A DNA stretch of 63,509 nucleotides. It comes from Actinomadura sp. KC06 (GTDB taxonomy: Bacteria; Actinomycetota; Actinomycetes; Streptosporangiales; Streptosporangiaceae). Every line of letters begins with the position of its first letter. The stretch's first letter is position 1. This document shows positions 32,699 to 41,335 of this stretch, piece by piece. The position numbers and the translations under genes were made by a program. The stretch covers positions 1 to 63,509 of the forward strand of contig NZ_SMKT01000035.1 in the NCBI RefSeq assembly GCF_004348735.1, in the 5' to 3' direction. Below the pieces are notes generated by a model. The model made no database searches. It was not told where the DNA came from and worked only from the letters and a program-made list of their open reading frames with translations.

Positions 32699-32813
32699 CC
32701 GTGTTCAGCGCCGTGGTCGTCGGCGTCGCGGTCGCTAAAGACCCAAAGCTGGCACAGCCCATCGGGTGGCCTGCGCAGTTACGGCCGTGCTCATGGTGGA
32801 GTTGACGAGGTGA
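32671..32813 (+). pseudogene. Broken small membrane protein
   Basis: GTG at 32671 opens SLDTSALLAVFSAVVVGVA then AKDPKLAQPIG, a pattern of small phage- or element-associated membrane proteins. After that the frame stops at 32803; one frame over, the text continues VACAVTAVLMVELTR to a stop at 32811. A one-base insertion near 32765 would explain this. The annotation covers both frames. Confidence 0.4.
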
Positions 32814-33052
32814 CGTCACGGGGAGCGCAGCATCGGCGCACCGTCCCGCGCGACTGGCGGCGCTCGTGGTCGACCTCCGGCGGCTCGTCCTCACGGACGT
32901 AGCGGCCGGTGAGCCCGCGGACCTCGTACACGGGCGGGCGGCGGGCGGGCGGCGATCCGTCGATCGAGGGTGCGGCGGGTCACCTTCGCCAGGCGTGCGG
33001 CCTGGTCGAGGTCGGGCAGCTCAGACAGCTCACCATCCGGGTCGAGGCGCAT
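32791..33052 (-). pseudogene. Frameshifted helix-turn-helix protein
   Basis: ATG at 33052 (GAAGGAC upstream) reads MRLDPDGELSELPDLDQAAR then LAKVTRRTLDRRIAAR, an excisionase-like helix-turn-helix. In a Gly/Cys-rich DNA run near 32945 the frame shifts, and the expected continuation VYEVRGLTGRYVREDE lies in another frame ending at 32791. It looks like the regulator of a lost element. Confidence 0.5.
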
Positions 33053-33122
33053 GCCGCCATTGTCCTTCCAGTGCGGCTCATCCTGCAGAGCTGATCCGGG
33101 GAACGGCGCGGAGCAAGAACAG

Positions 33123-33151
33123 AGCGTGCCGGAACAGGGCTCCGGCACGCT
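33123..33151. terminator. Terminator hairpin
   Basis: AGCGTGCCGGA and its exact complement form an 11-bp stem with a 7-base loop, followed on the plus strand by TTTG. On the minus strand it lies 43 bases after the peptidoglycan-binding gene. A second small hairpin, TGGTGA-GCGT-TCACCA, lies at 33155-33170. Confidence 0.7.
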
Positions 33152-33194
33152 TTGTGGTGAGCGTTCACCATTGAAACGGAGAACGGCTCAACGG

Positions 33195-33449
33195 CTACAC
33201 GGGCAGCGTGATCGCGGCGTTCCAGGTGGCATCCCAGGTCTTCGGGCCGACGATTCCGTCCACCTTCAGTTTTGCCATCTTCTGGAGATCTCTACAGTCG
33301 TCCGCGGATTTCGGGCCGTAGATGCCGTCGACCTTGAGGTGAAATCCGCGCTTGTTCATCTGGGTCTGCCAGTTCTTTACGTCGTTGCCCTTGCCCTTCA
33401 TCGGCGGCGGCTGCTTGAAGACGTAGCCAGGGTAGGCCGGTCCGGCCAT
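33195..33449 (-). CDS. Peptidoglycan-binding domain protein (PG_binding_1 type)
   Basis: This 84-residue protein is nearly all one PG_binding_1 domain: VKNWQTQMNKRGFHLKVDGIYGPKS then DDCRDLQKMAKLKVDGIVGPKTW. Such domains attach lytic enzymes to cell wall. It has no catalytic domain and no signal peptide, so it resembles the C-terminal module of a phage endolysin on its own. GAGGAGGG lies 7 bases before the ATG. Codon use is less GC-rich than the flanking genes, which suggests transfer. Confidence 0.78.
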   Translation of the reverse strand: MAGPAYPGYVFKQPPPMKGKGNDVKNWQTQMNKRGFHLKVDGIYGPKSADDCRDLQKMAKLKVDGIVGPKTWDATWNAAITLPV

Positions 33450-33941
33450 GTCAAATCCCTCCTCGATGGGATCGGGTCCTTACTGGTCAGACTCCACGAC
33501 GACGCGTTAATGCCGCAACGCCCGCCAGGGAACATTCGGGCAAAGAGGTCACCTCCGGTCTTACTTGAATACGCCGGAAGATGAAAATTCAATGGCTTCT
33601 GCGAACCATGGCCGAACGGCCCCAATCGGCCTTCGCCTCAGCCAATACCTTCAGCCCAGTCCCCTAGACCATCCGGCTTCCCGTCGCGAAGGTGCCCCCT
33701 TGCCCCCCCTCCGTCTGCCCGTCCTAGCCACGTGGGATCAGCCCGCCGGGTCCGCCACGGGGCCTGCATGGCGGACCCGGCGCGCGGGCGGCCTCCAGCC
33801 ACGGCCAGGCCGCGTCGCGCCCGGCATCCAGCAGCGGGATGAGCCGGAACGTTGCGTCGGTATCGGGACGCCGGCATAGGCATCCGCTGTCCCTGGCGGC
33901 GCGAAGTAGGGGTGATTCAGCTCCAACAGACATGGTCGGGC
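33450..33941. other. Gap of 490 bases without a supported gene
   Basis: No reading frame here looks protein-like over its full length. On the minus strand, fragments in two frames (LNHPYFAPPGTADAYAGVPI and FRLIPLLDAGRDAAWPWLEA) could be pieces of one broken protein around 33800-33930, but no family is recognised. Confidence 0.45.
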
Positions 33942-34394
33942 ATGACACGAAATCAAACCGCCGCGCCTGGGCGGCGTGGGGGCGTCCTGCGCGTCCTGGT
34001 CGTGGTGATCGCGGGCGTGGCGCTCGGGGTGAGCGGCGTTGTCCTGGCGGTGCCGGCGGCCGCGAAGGTGGCGCCGCTGCCGTTCGACGTCACGCAGGCC
34101 AGCACGCCCGCGGCCGACCCGAATGGCAGGTTCATCTTCGCCACGGGTACTGGCACGACGCGATCTACATCAACCGGCGGCCGTTCAACGGGCTGTTCTC
34201 CGGCTACACGTGGCTGGGCGGGGTCGCCGCGGGCAACCCGGCCTCGACCGGCGCCGCACCGGCCGCCGGCCGCACCTTGGACGACCAGTTGATCGTGCTG
34301 GGCCGCGGCAGCGCGCTGTACGGCAACACCCAGCCAGTTGCCGGGCAGCGGCTTCAGTGGCTACTTCGCTTTCACCGGACCGCCGCACTCCTGA
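33942..34394 (+). pseudogene. Frameshifted secreted lectin-like repeat protein
   Basis: ATG at 33942 starts a signal peptide (VLRVLVVVIAGVALGVSGVV, then AVPAAAK) and a mature part with ADPNGRFIFA. The frame changes near 34145 to YINRRPFNGLFSGYTWLGGV and DDQLIVLGRGSALYGNTQ, then returns to the first frame near 34335 for GSGFSGYFAFTG and a stop at 34392. The motif pattern (IYxNRRP, TWLGG, LYGNT) matches tachylectin-like repeats of secreted actinomycete proteins. It is shorter than usual and probably broken. Confidence 0.5.
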
Positions 34395-34461
34395 TCGAAC
34401 GAGGGCGACCGGGGCACGTGGCAGTCCCGGTCGCCCTGCTCCGGGCCGGCGGCGGGGGCGG

Positions 34462-35268
34462 TCAGGTCAGGACGCCGTCGATGAAGGCGGTGACGTCGGC
34501 GAGGACCTCCTCGCGGTTGGTCTCGTTGAAGACCTCGTGGCGGGCGCCGGGGTAGAGGCGCTCGGTGAAGTCGGTGCCGCGGACGGCGTCGATCCCGGTC
34601 CGCGTGTCGCGCGGGCGGACGAGCTCGTCCGCGGCGCCGTGCATGTAGAAGGTCGGCAGGTCGCCGAGGGAGCCGTGCTCGTTGACGCGCCTGAGCGCCG
34701 TGTCGAGCGCCGTGACCGTGGCCTTCCTGAACGGGCCGTGCCAGACGAGCGTGTCCTCGGCGTACGCCTTCCCGACGGCCGGGTCGCGGGACAGGACGGA
34801 CGTGTCGATGGGCTCGTCGGGCATCTCGTCGAGGGGGAGCAGCTCGTCCACGACGTGCCAGCGGCCGAGGACGGGCCCCGACAGCACCAGCGCGGCGAGG
34901 ACGCCGCGGTGCAGCTGGGCGTACCGGGTCGCGATCAGCCCGCCCATCGAGTGCCCGATCATGACGACGGGCAGGCCGGGACGGTCGCCGCGCGCCGACT
35001 CCACGACCGTGTGCAGGTCGGCGACCACGTCGTCGTAGTCCTCGATCAGGACGCGGTCGCCGGCCGAGCGGCCGTGGCCCATGTGGTCGGGGCCGCAGAC
35101 GACGGCGCCGTGCCGGGCGAGGACGTCCGCGACGTGGTCGTAGCGGCCGAGGTGCTCGCCGTATCCGTGCACGAGGACGGCGATGTACCAGGGGTCGCCG
35201 TCCGTCCAGATCCTGGCCGTGACGGCGCCCCGCGTCCCCGCGAACTCCCACTTCCGTACCGTGGTCAC
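34462..35268 (-). CDS. Alpha/beta hydrolase, monoacylglycerol lipase-like
   Basis: This 268-residue serine hydrolase has the triad Ser in IGHSMGG (about residues 103-109), Asp in HGAADELV and His in GARHEVFNE. VLVHGYGEHLGRYDHVAD and GPDHMGHGRSAG are typical of the monoacylglycerol lipase/lysophospholipase group. It probably cleaves ester-linked fatty acids in the cytoplasm, since it has no signal peptide. The GTG has GGGAGGC upstream. It is divergent from moaA. Confidence 0.87.
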   Translation of the reverse strand: MTTVRKWEFAGTRGAVTARIWTDGDPWYIAVLVHGYGEHLGRYDHVADVLARHGAVVCGPDHMGHGRSAGDRVLIEDYDDVVADLHTVVESARGDRPGLPVVMIGHSMGGLIATRYAQLHRGVLAALVLSGPVLGRWHVVDELLPLDEMPDEPIDTSVLSRDPAVGKAYAEDTLVWHGPFRKATVTALDTALRRVNEHGSLGDLPTFYMHGAADELVRPRDTRTGIDAVRGTDFTERLYPGARHEVFNETNREEVLADVTAFIDGVLT

Positions 35269-35378
35269 GCAGCCTCCCAGATGCCGGACGGATGGTTACC
35301 GTCTCTCGTGAGGGACGGATCGTCAACCACCGCAATAGGGTGGAGAGGATCGACCGTAATCAGCAGGAAGGGGCGCCC

Positions 35379-36368
35379 GTGCTGGTCGACACATTCGGCC
35401 GAACCGCGACGGACCTGCGGGTCTCCCTCACCGACCGCTGTAATCTCCGGTGCTCGTACTGCATGCCCCCGGAGGGCCTGGACTGGCTGCCCAAGCCGGA
35501 GCTGCTCACCGACGACGAGGTCCTGCGGCTGGTCGGGCTGGCCGTCCGGGACCTCGGCGTCACCGAGGTCCGCTACACCGGCGGCGAGCCGCTTCTGCGC
35601 CGCGGCCTGCCCGACATCGTGCGGCGGACGGCGGAGCTGTCGCCGCGTCCGCAGATCTCGCTGACGACGAACGGCATCGGGCTCGACCGGCTCGCGGGGC
35701 CGCTGGCCGAGGCGGGGCTCGACAGGGTGAACGTGTCCCTCGACACCCTCGATCCGGAAACGTTCAAGCGGCTCGCGCACCGCGACCGTCTGGACGACGT
35801 CCTGACCGGCCTTGCGGCGGCGCAGGCCGCGGGGCTGGAACCCGTCAAGATCAACGCGGTGCTGATGCGGGGGATCAACGACCACGAGGCCGTCCCGCTG
35901 CTGCGGTACTGCCTCGACCACGGGTACCGGCTCCGGTTCATCGAGCAGATGCCGCTGGACGCCCAGCACGGCTGGACCCGCCACGACATGATCACCGCCG
36001 ACGAGATCCTGGAGCGGCTGGCCGCGGCGTTCGCGATCGCCCCGGACGAGGAGCACGACCGCGGCAGCGCCCCCGCCGAGTCGTTCACCGTGGACGGCGG
36101 CCCCTACACCGTCGGCGTGATCGGCTCGGTGTCCCGGCCGTTCTGCGGCGCGTGCGACCGGGTGCGGCTCACCGCCGACGGGCAGGTCCGCAACTGCCTG
36201 TTCGCCACCGAGGAGTCCAACCTGCGGGACGCCTTGCGCGCCGGAGCGGACGACGCCGAGCTGGCCGAGCGGTGGCGCAAGGCGGTGCGGGCCAAGCGCG
36301 CGGGGCACGGCATCGACGACCCGTCCTTCCTGCAGCCCGCCCGGCCCATGTCGGCGATCGGCGGCTGA
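35379..36368 (+). CDS. moaA: GTP 3',8-cyclase MoaA
   Basis: This 329-residue radical SAM enzyme performs the first step of molybdenum cofactor synthesis from GTP. The N-terminal iron-sulfur site is CNLRCSYC (about residues 23-30), the C-terminal cluster site includes CGACDRVRLTADG and CLF, and TGGEPLLR binds SAM. The C-terminus ends in GG, as required for MoaA activity. GTG at 35379 is preferred: GGAAGGGG upstream and a length equal to characterised MoaA. It begins the moaA-mobA-DUF6457 unit and fits the need of formate dehydrogenase for cofactor. Confidence 0.93.
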   Translation: MLVDTFGRTATDLRVSLTDRCNLRCSYCMPPEGLDWLPKPELLTDDEVLRLVGLAVRDLGVTEVRYTGGEPLLRRGLPDIVRRTAELSPRPQISLTTNGIGLDRLAGPLAEAGLDRVNVSLDTLDPETFKRLAHRDRLDDVLTGLAAAQAAGLEPVKINAVLMRGINDHEAVPLLRYCLDHGYRLRFIEQMPLDAQHGWTRHDMITADEILERLAAAFAIAPDEEHDRGSAPAESFTVDGGPYTVGVIGSVSRPFCGACDRVRLTADGQVRNCLFATEESNLRDALRAGADDAELAERWRKAVRAKRAGHGIDDPSFLQPARPMSAIGG

Positions 36369-36374
36369 GCCCCT

Positions 36375-36929
36375 GTGCCTTTCGACGCGGTGCTGCTGGC
36401 GGGCGGGCGGGCCCGGCGGTTCGGTGCCGACAAGCCCGCAGCGCCGCTCGGCGGGCGGACGCTGCTCGAATGGGCGGCGGACGCCGCGTCCGGCGCGTCC
36501 CGGCTGATCGTGGTGGGGCCGCGGCGGGACGTCCTGCCGGAGGCCGTCTTTGTGCGGGAGGATCCGCCGGGCGCGGGGCCGGTCCCGGCGCTGAGGGCCG
36601 GGCTGGCGGAGGTGCGGTCGCAGTGGCTGGTGCTGCTGGCGGCCGATCTGCCGTTCCTGCGCCCCGTCCACGTGACCGGGCTCCTGGACGCCGCGGCGGA
36701 GCGGGCCGGAGCCGTCCTCCTGGACGACGAGGGCCGCGAGCAGTGGCTCGCCGGCTGCTGGCGGTCCGCGACGCTGCGGGACGCCCTCAACGCTTACACG
36801 GGCGCGTCGCTGCGCGGGCTCCTCGGCCCGCTCGACCCGGCCCTGGTCGCGCCGCCGCCTGGTTCGCGTCCGGCCTGGTACGACTGCGACACCCCGGAGG
36901 ATCTGGCCGCCGCCGAGCACCTGCTTTGA
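36375..36929 (+). CDS. mobA: Molybdenum cofactor guanylyltransferase (NTP transferase)
   Basis: This 184-residue protein has the MobA nucleotide-binding N-terminus LLAGGRARRFGADKPAAPL (about residues 7-25), followed by LLAADLPFLRP and WYDCDTPEDLAAAE near the end. MobA adds GMP to molybdopterin, making the bis-MGD form used by formate dehydrogenase. GTG at 36375 lies 6 bases after the moaA stop, so the genes are probably co-transcribed. Confidence 0.88.
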   Translation: MPFDAVLLAGGRARRFGADKPAAPLGGRTLLEWAADAASGASRLIVVGPRRDVLPEAVFVREDPPGAGPVPALRAGLAEVRSQWLVLLAADLPFLRPVHVTGLLDAAAERAGAVLLDDEGREQWLAGCWRSATLRDALNAYTGASLRGLLGPLDPALVAPPPGSRPAWYDCDTPEDLAAAEHLL

Positions 36930-36978
36930 TCGTGTGAGAGTGGGCAGGTTCGGCTGGACGACGCGAGAAGGGGGACCC

Positions 36979-37296
36979 ATGCCGGTGCTGGAGGACTGGA
37001 TCAACGCGGCCTGCCAGGAGCTGGGCCTGGAACGCGGCGACATCGACCAGGGCCTGGTGCTGGACCTCGCCCGCGACGTCGCGCACGGCGTCGCGCGGCC
37101 CGGCGCGCCGGTCACGGCGTACCTGCTCGGCCTCGCGGTCGGGCGCGGCGTCCCCGCGCGGGACGCCGCCGCCCGGCTGACCGAGATGGCCGAGGGCTGG
37201 CAGTCGGCCGCCGCCGCGGAGCCCGCCGCCGACGTCCCCGGGCCCGCGCCCGAGGTCCCGGAGCAGATGGGCGGGACCGTCCTCGACGACGCCTAG
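36979..37296 (+). CDS. DUF6457 domain protein
   Basis: This 105-residue protein has an N-terminal helical domain (LEDWINAACQELGLERGDID, then VLDLARDVAHGVARPGAPVT and YLLGLAVGRG) followed by an Ala/Pro-rich tail. It belongs to a small actinomycete family usually found after mobA, and a role in cofactor or formate dehydrogenase maturation is suspected but unproven. GAAGGGGG precedes the ATG. Its stop overlaps the stop of the convergent gene. Confidence 0.8.
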   Translation: MPVLEDWINAACQELGLERGDIDQGLVLDLARDVAHGVARPGAPVTAYLLGLAVGRGVPARDAAARLTEMAEGWQSAAAAEPAADVPGPAPEVPEQMGGTVLDDA

Positions 37297-37538
37297 TCCT
37301 CGTTCCGCGCGGGCGCGTCCCGCTCGGCGACGGGGACGACGTCCTTCAGGAAGTCGCGGCGGCCGAGGAACGCCGACAGGCTCTCGCGGTGCTCGTCGCA
37401 CGCGAACCAGATCTTCCGCCGGTCCGGAGTGTGGATCTTCGGGTTGTTCCACCGCAGCGCCCACACGGCGTCGGCGCGGCAGCCCTTGGCGGAGCACTGC
37501 AGTTCCTCGGGGCCGGTTCCCTGAACGGAGTCGGTCAT
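37293..37538 (-). CDS. Small conserved zinc-binding-like protein
   Basis: This 81-residue actinomycete protein has a CSAKGC pair near residue 15, a conserved WALRWNNPKIHTPDRRKIWF core, and CDEHRESL, giving a possible Cys3His metal site. FLGRRDFLKDVVPV follows. No function is established. The ATG at 37538 is the only good start. Its stop codon overlaps that of the convergent DUF6457 gene. Confidence 0.78.
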   Translation of the reverse strand: MTDSVQGTGPEELQCSAKGCRADAVWALRWNNPKIHTPDRRKIWFACDEHRESLSAFLGRRDFLKDVVPVAERDAPARNED

Positions 37539-37637
37539 CCGGCAACTCTGGCACAGCCCGCCGGGCACGGCGCGCCCGCTCCGCGTTCCGGCCGGTGACG
37601 CGCGTTTCGCCCGGTGATCCCCGGATAGGACCCTGCC

Positions 37638-39083
37638 GTGCGGACGGAGCCTGCGGACGCCGGAGGCCGGGCGGCGGAGCGGCGGCGCCGCTGGGAGGCG
37701 CTCTCGGTCTGCCTGGTCGCGGCGTTCATGACCCTGCTGGACGTCAGCATCGTCAACGTGGCGCTCCCGTCGATCCGGGAGGGCCTGCACGCGTCCGCCG
37801 CGGAGCTGCAGTGGATCCTGTCGGGGTACGCGCTGACGTTCGGGCTCGTCCTCGTCCCGGCCGGGCGGCTCGGCGACGCCCGCAGCCGCCGCGCCGTGTT
37901 CCTGTCCGGGCTCGCGCTGTTCACGCTGGCGAGCGCGGCGGCCGGGATCGCGCCGACGATCTCGTTCCTCGTCCTGGCTCGGCTCGTGCAGGGCGTCGCG
38001 GGCGGGATCCTGAACCCGCAGGTCGCGGGGCTGATCCAGCAGCTGTTCCACGGCGCGGAGCGGGGCCGGGCGTTCGGCGCGCTCGGCGCCGTCATCGGCA
38101 TCGCCACGGCGGTCGGGCCGCTGCTCGGCGGCGGGCTGATCGCGATCGCCGGGCCCGAGGAGGGCTGGCGCTGGGTGTTCTACGTGAACGTGCCGGTCGG
38201 CGTGGTGGCGCTGGTGCTGGCGTGGCGGCTCCTGCCCGCGCCCGTCTACGGGGAACGGCAGGGCCTGGACCCGCTCGGCGTCCTCCTGCTCGGCGCGGGC
38301 GTCGTGTGCGTGCTGCTGCCGCTCGTCCAGGAGCAGCAGTGGAAGAGCGACCTGAAATGGCTGCTGGTGCTCGCGGGCGCGGCCCTGATCGCGCTGTTCA
38401 CCGTGTGGGAGCGCCGAGCGGGGACGCCGATGGTGGACCTCGGCCTGTTCCGGCTCCGCTCGTACGCGCTCGGCTCCGCGATCGCCCTCCTGTACTTCGC
38501 CGGGTTCACCGCGATCTTCTTCATCTTCACGCTCTACCTGCAGAACGGTCTCGGCTACAGCGCGCTCGGCGCGGGGCTCGCGATCACCCCGTTCGCGGTC
38601 GGGTCCGGCATCGCGTCCGCCGCGGGCGGCCAGGTCGTGGCTCGGTACGGGCGCCCGCTCGTCGCCGCCGGGCTCGGCGTGGTCCTGGTGGGTCTCGGCG
38701 CGGCGTGGGTGGCGGTCGAGGTGCATCCGGGGTCCGGCGTGGCCTGGTGGACGGCGGCGCCGCTGCTCATCGCGGGCCTCGGCAGCGGCCTGGTCATCGC
38801 CCCGAACCAGACGATCACCCTGTCGGAGGTGCACTACACCGAGGGCGGCAGCGCGGCGGGCGTCCTGCAGACGGGCCAGCGGGTCGGCACCGCGACGGGC
38901 ATCGCCGCGGTCGGGTCGGTGTTCTTCGCCACCGTCGCCGGGACGGGCGGGGACTGGGCGGCGGCGTTCCGGCACGGGCTGATCGTCATCCTGGTGTTCG
39001 TCCTGGCGGCGCTGGCCGCGGCCGTCGCCGACCTCGTCGCGGGCCGCCGCGCCGTCCGTGAGGCGGCCCGCCGCCGCGGCTGA
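37638..39083 (+). CDS. MFS transporter, DHA2 (EmrB/QacA) type
   Basis: This 481-residue membrane protein has about 14 segments and the DHA2 motifs FMTLLDVSIVNVALPSI (segment 1), GRLGDARSRRAVFLSGLALF (motif A) and LVQGVAGGILNPQ (motif B), with GPLLGGGLI (motif C). It should export a drug or metabolite using the proton gradient. The substrate is unknown. GTG at 37638 is taken as start. It ends one base before the convergent KMO gene ends. Confidence 0.88.
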   Translation: MRTEPADAGGRAAERRRRWEALSVCLVAAFMTLLDVSIVNVALPSIREGLHASAAELQWILSGYALTFGLVLVPAGRLGDARSRRAVFLSGLALFTLASAAAGIAPTISFLVLARLVQGVAGGILNPQVAGLIQQLFHGAERGRAFGALGAVIGIATAVGPLLGGGLIAIAGPEEGWRWVFYVNVPVGVVALVLAWRLLPAPVYGERQGLDPLGVLLLGAGVVCVLLPLVQEQQWKSDLKWLLVLAGAALIALFTVWERRAGTPMVDLGLFRLRSYALGSAIALLYFAGFTAIFFIFTLYLQNGLGYSALGAGLAITPFAVGSGIASAAGGQVVARYGRPLVAAGLGVVLVGLGAAWVAVEVHPGSGVAWWTAAPLLIAGLGSGLVIAPNQTITLSEVHYTEGGSAAGVLQTGQRVGTATGIAAVGSVFFATVAGTGGDWAAAFRHGLIVILVFVLAALAAAVADLVAGRRAVREAARRRG

Positions 39084-39084
39084 G

Positions 39085-40401
39085 CTACCGGCGGCGGAGG
39101 GCGCGGGCGGCCAGGGCGAGGACGGCCGCGCCGCCGAGCACGGACGCCGCGAGGACGCGGTTCTGCCGCCTGATCCGCGCCGGGATCTCCGCGTACGGCA
39201 TCGTCGAGAACGACACCAGCTCGTACCGGGACACGTAGCGTCCCGCCAGCCGCCGCTCCAGCGCGTGCGTCGCCGCCCGCTTCGCCCGGTAGACCGGCGA
39301 CGACACGCGGTCGCGCATCTCGATGAAGTTGTCGAGGGCCATCTCCGCGATCGCGTCGGTGTTGGCCTTGCGCCGCTCCTGGTAGAGCGACAGCGCGCGG
39401 GCCCAGTCGCCGCCCGCCTCGGTCAGGCACCGGTCGATCTCGATGCAGTCCTCGAACGCGCAGTTGGCGCCCTGCCCGAAGAACGGGACGATCGCGTGCG
39501 CCGCGTCGCCGAGCAGCGCCACGAGCGCGCCGTCCCCGTACCGCGTCCACGGCCAGCACCGGACGGTCACCAGCGACCCGACCGGGTTGTGCGCGTAGTC
39601 GTCGGCCAGGTCGGGCATGAGGCCCGCGACGTCCGGATAGTGGCGCTCGAAGTAGGCGGCGACCCTCTCCGGCGTGTCGAGCGCGGCGAAGTCGTCCTTG
39701 GGCCAGAACAGCGTGCAGGTGAACGACCGGTCGAGGTTCGGCAGCGCGATCATCATCGTGGTGCCGCGCGGCCAGATGTGCAGCGCGTCGGGGTCGAGCG
39801 CGAACTCGCCGTCCTTCGGCGGGACGGTCAGCTCCTTGTAGCCGTGCTCCAGGAAGTCGGCGTCGTCGCCGTCCAGCGCCAGGGATCTGCGGACCGCGCT
39901 GTAGGCGCCGTCCCCGGCGAGGACGACGTCGGCGGGCTCGGCGTCGGCCTCGTCCAGGAGGATCGTCCCGGCGCCGGCGTCCACGCCGGTGACGCGCTGG
40001 GAGAACCGCAGCGTGACGCCGGGCGTGGCCTCGGCCGTGTCCAGCAGCGACCGGTTCAGCTCGGCCCGGCTGACGGAGTTGATCGCGCGCTCGCCGTCCG
40101 CGCTGTAAGGCTGGAAGTTCTGGCCGCCCGCCAGCGGATGCACCATCCGGCCGTGCATGGGCAGCGCCTGCTTGAGCAACTGGTCGCGCAGCCCGACCTG
40201 CTCCAGCGCCGCCAGGCCGCGCGCCGAGATCGCCAGGTTGATCGAACGCCCGCGTTCGGCGCCCGCGACCCGCGGGTCGGGACGCCGCTCGTACACCGTC
40301 ACCGGGATGCCCCGGCGGCCGAGCAGCACCGCCAGCAGGCAGCCCGCCAGCCCCGCGCCGACGATCGCGACCCGCTCGCCTCCGCCCTCCTCACGCCCCA
40401 T
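39085..40401 (-). CDS. kmo: Kynurenine 3-monooxygenase
   Basis: This 438-residue FAD enzyme hydroxylates L-kynurenine to 3-hydroxykynurenine using NADPH and oxygen. VAIVGAGLAGCLLAVLLGRRG (FAD, about residues 11-31), RSINLAISARG, HGRMVHPL, GDGAYSAVR and GDAAHAIVPFFGQGANCAFED are the characteristic segments. A C-terminal hydrophobic stretch (LAASVLGGAAVLALAARA) matches the membrane anchor region of the family. Its start overlaps the end of the tryptophan dioxygenase gene by 11 bases, so they are one operon. Confidence 0.92.
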   Translation of the reverse strand: MGREEGGGERVAIVGAGLAGCLLAVLLGRRGIPVTVYERRPDPRVAGAERGRSINLAISARGLAALEQVGLRDQLLKQALPMHGRMVHPLAGGQNFQPYSADGERAINSVSRAELNRSLLDTAEATPGVTLRFSQRVTGVDAGAGTILLDEADAEPADVVLAGDGAYSAVRRSLALDGDDADFLEHGYKELTVPPKDGEFALDPDALHIWPRGTTMMIALPNLDRSFTCTLFWPKDDFAALDTPERVAAYFERHYPDVAGLMPDLADDYAHNPVGSLVTVRCWPWTRYGDGALVALLGDAAHAIVPFFGQGANCAFEDCIEIDRCLTEAGGDWARALSLYQERRKANTDAIAEMALDNFIEMRDRVSSPVYRAKRAATHALERRLAGRYVSRYELVSFSTMPYAEIPARIRRQNRVLAASVLGGAAVLALAARALRRR

Positions 40402-41191
40402 GGACGGGGACCTCCTCCGTCTGGGACCTGACCTCCCACAGATCCGGGAACGCGGGCGCGAACAGCGTCTTGCGCAGGTAGTCGGCCCCGGCCGACCCGC
40501 CGGTCCCGACCTTCGCGCCGATCGTCCGCTCGACCATCTTCAGGTGCCGGTACCGCCACTCCTGGATGCCCTCGTCCACGTCGACGAGCGCCTCGCAGAC
40601 CTCCATGCCGGGCCCGGACTCGTCCGCGTACGCGGCGACCAGCGCCTTCTGCACCCCGGCGTCCGGCTCCCACGGGCGGGACGTGTCGCGGTCGAGCGCC
40701 GCGCGCGGGACGGGGAACCCGAGCCCGTCCAGGTAGCGCAGCAGCGAGTCGAACATCGACGGCCGCGCCACCGCCGCCTGGAGCCGCTCGTCGTCGCGCA
40801 GGTCCGAGGCCGGGAACGCGCGCCGCCCGAGCACGGCCTCGATCTCGCGGAACTGCTCGCTCTGGAACCCGCTGGACGTGCCGAGCTCGCCGCGGAACGC
40901 CGCGAACTGGCGGGGCGTCATCGTCTCCAGGACGTCCAGCTGCCCGACCACCGTCTTGAGGATCTTGGCGATGCGGCGCGCCGTGTGCAGCGAGCCGGCG
41001 CTGTTGCCCTCCTCCAGCCGGCGCTGCAGCAGCGCCGACTCGTGCAGGATCTGCTTGAACCACAGCTCGTACACCTGATGGATGATCACGAACAGCAGCT
41101 CGTCGTGGGCGGTCGTCCTGGGCTCCTGGCAGGACAGGAGATCATCGAGCCGGAGATAGCCGCCGTACGTCATCGTCGGCGAATCCGTCAT
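40391..41191 (-). CDS. Tryptophan 2,3-dioxygenase
   Basis: This 266-residue heme enzyme opens the indole ring of L-tryptophan to N-formylkynurenine. The segments MTYGGYLRLDDLLSCQ, HDELLFVIIHQVYELWFKQ, SGFQSEQFREIE and YRHLKMVERTIGAKVGTGGS (heme His in RHL) are diagnostic. GAGGAGG precedes the ATG. It lies between a MarR regulator and KMO on the same strand. A formamidase and kynureninase are not present nearby, so the route in this window stops at 3-hydroxykynurenine. Confidence 0.93.
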   Translation of the reverse strand: MTDSPTMTYGGYLRLDDLLSCQEPRTTAHDELLFVIIHQVYELWFKQILHESALLQRRLEEGNSAGSLHTARRIAKILKTVVGQLDVLETMTPRQFAAFRGELGTSSGFQSEQFREIEAVLGRRAFPASDLRDDERLQAAVARPSMFDSLLRYLDGLGFPVPRAALDRDTSRPWEPDAGVQKALVAAYADESGPGMEVCEALVDVDEGIQEWRYRHLKMVERTIGAKVGTGGSAGADYLRKTLFAPAFPDLWEVRSQTEEVPVHGA

Positions 41192-41335
41192 CAGGCCTCC
41201 TCGCGGCACACCGGATACAGAACCGCAGCATATGGGACGCCCCTTCGGACGGCGGACGCCCCGTCAGTCGGGGACGGCTGGTTCGCCGAGCGGAGCTCGT
41301 CCGTTGGATGGCGGTGGGTGGGGGCTGGAGGACGG

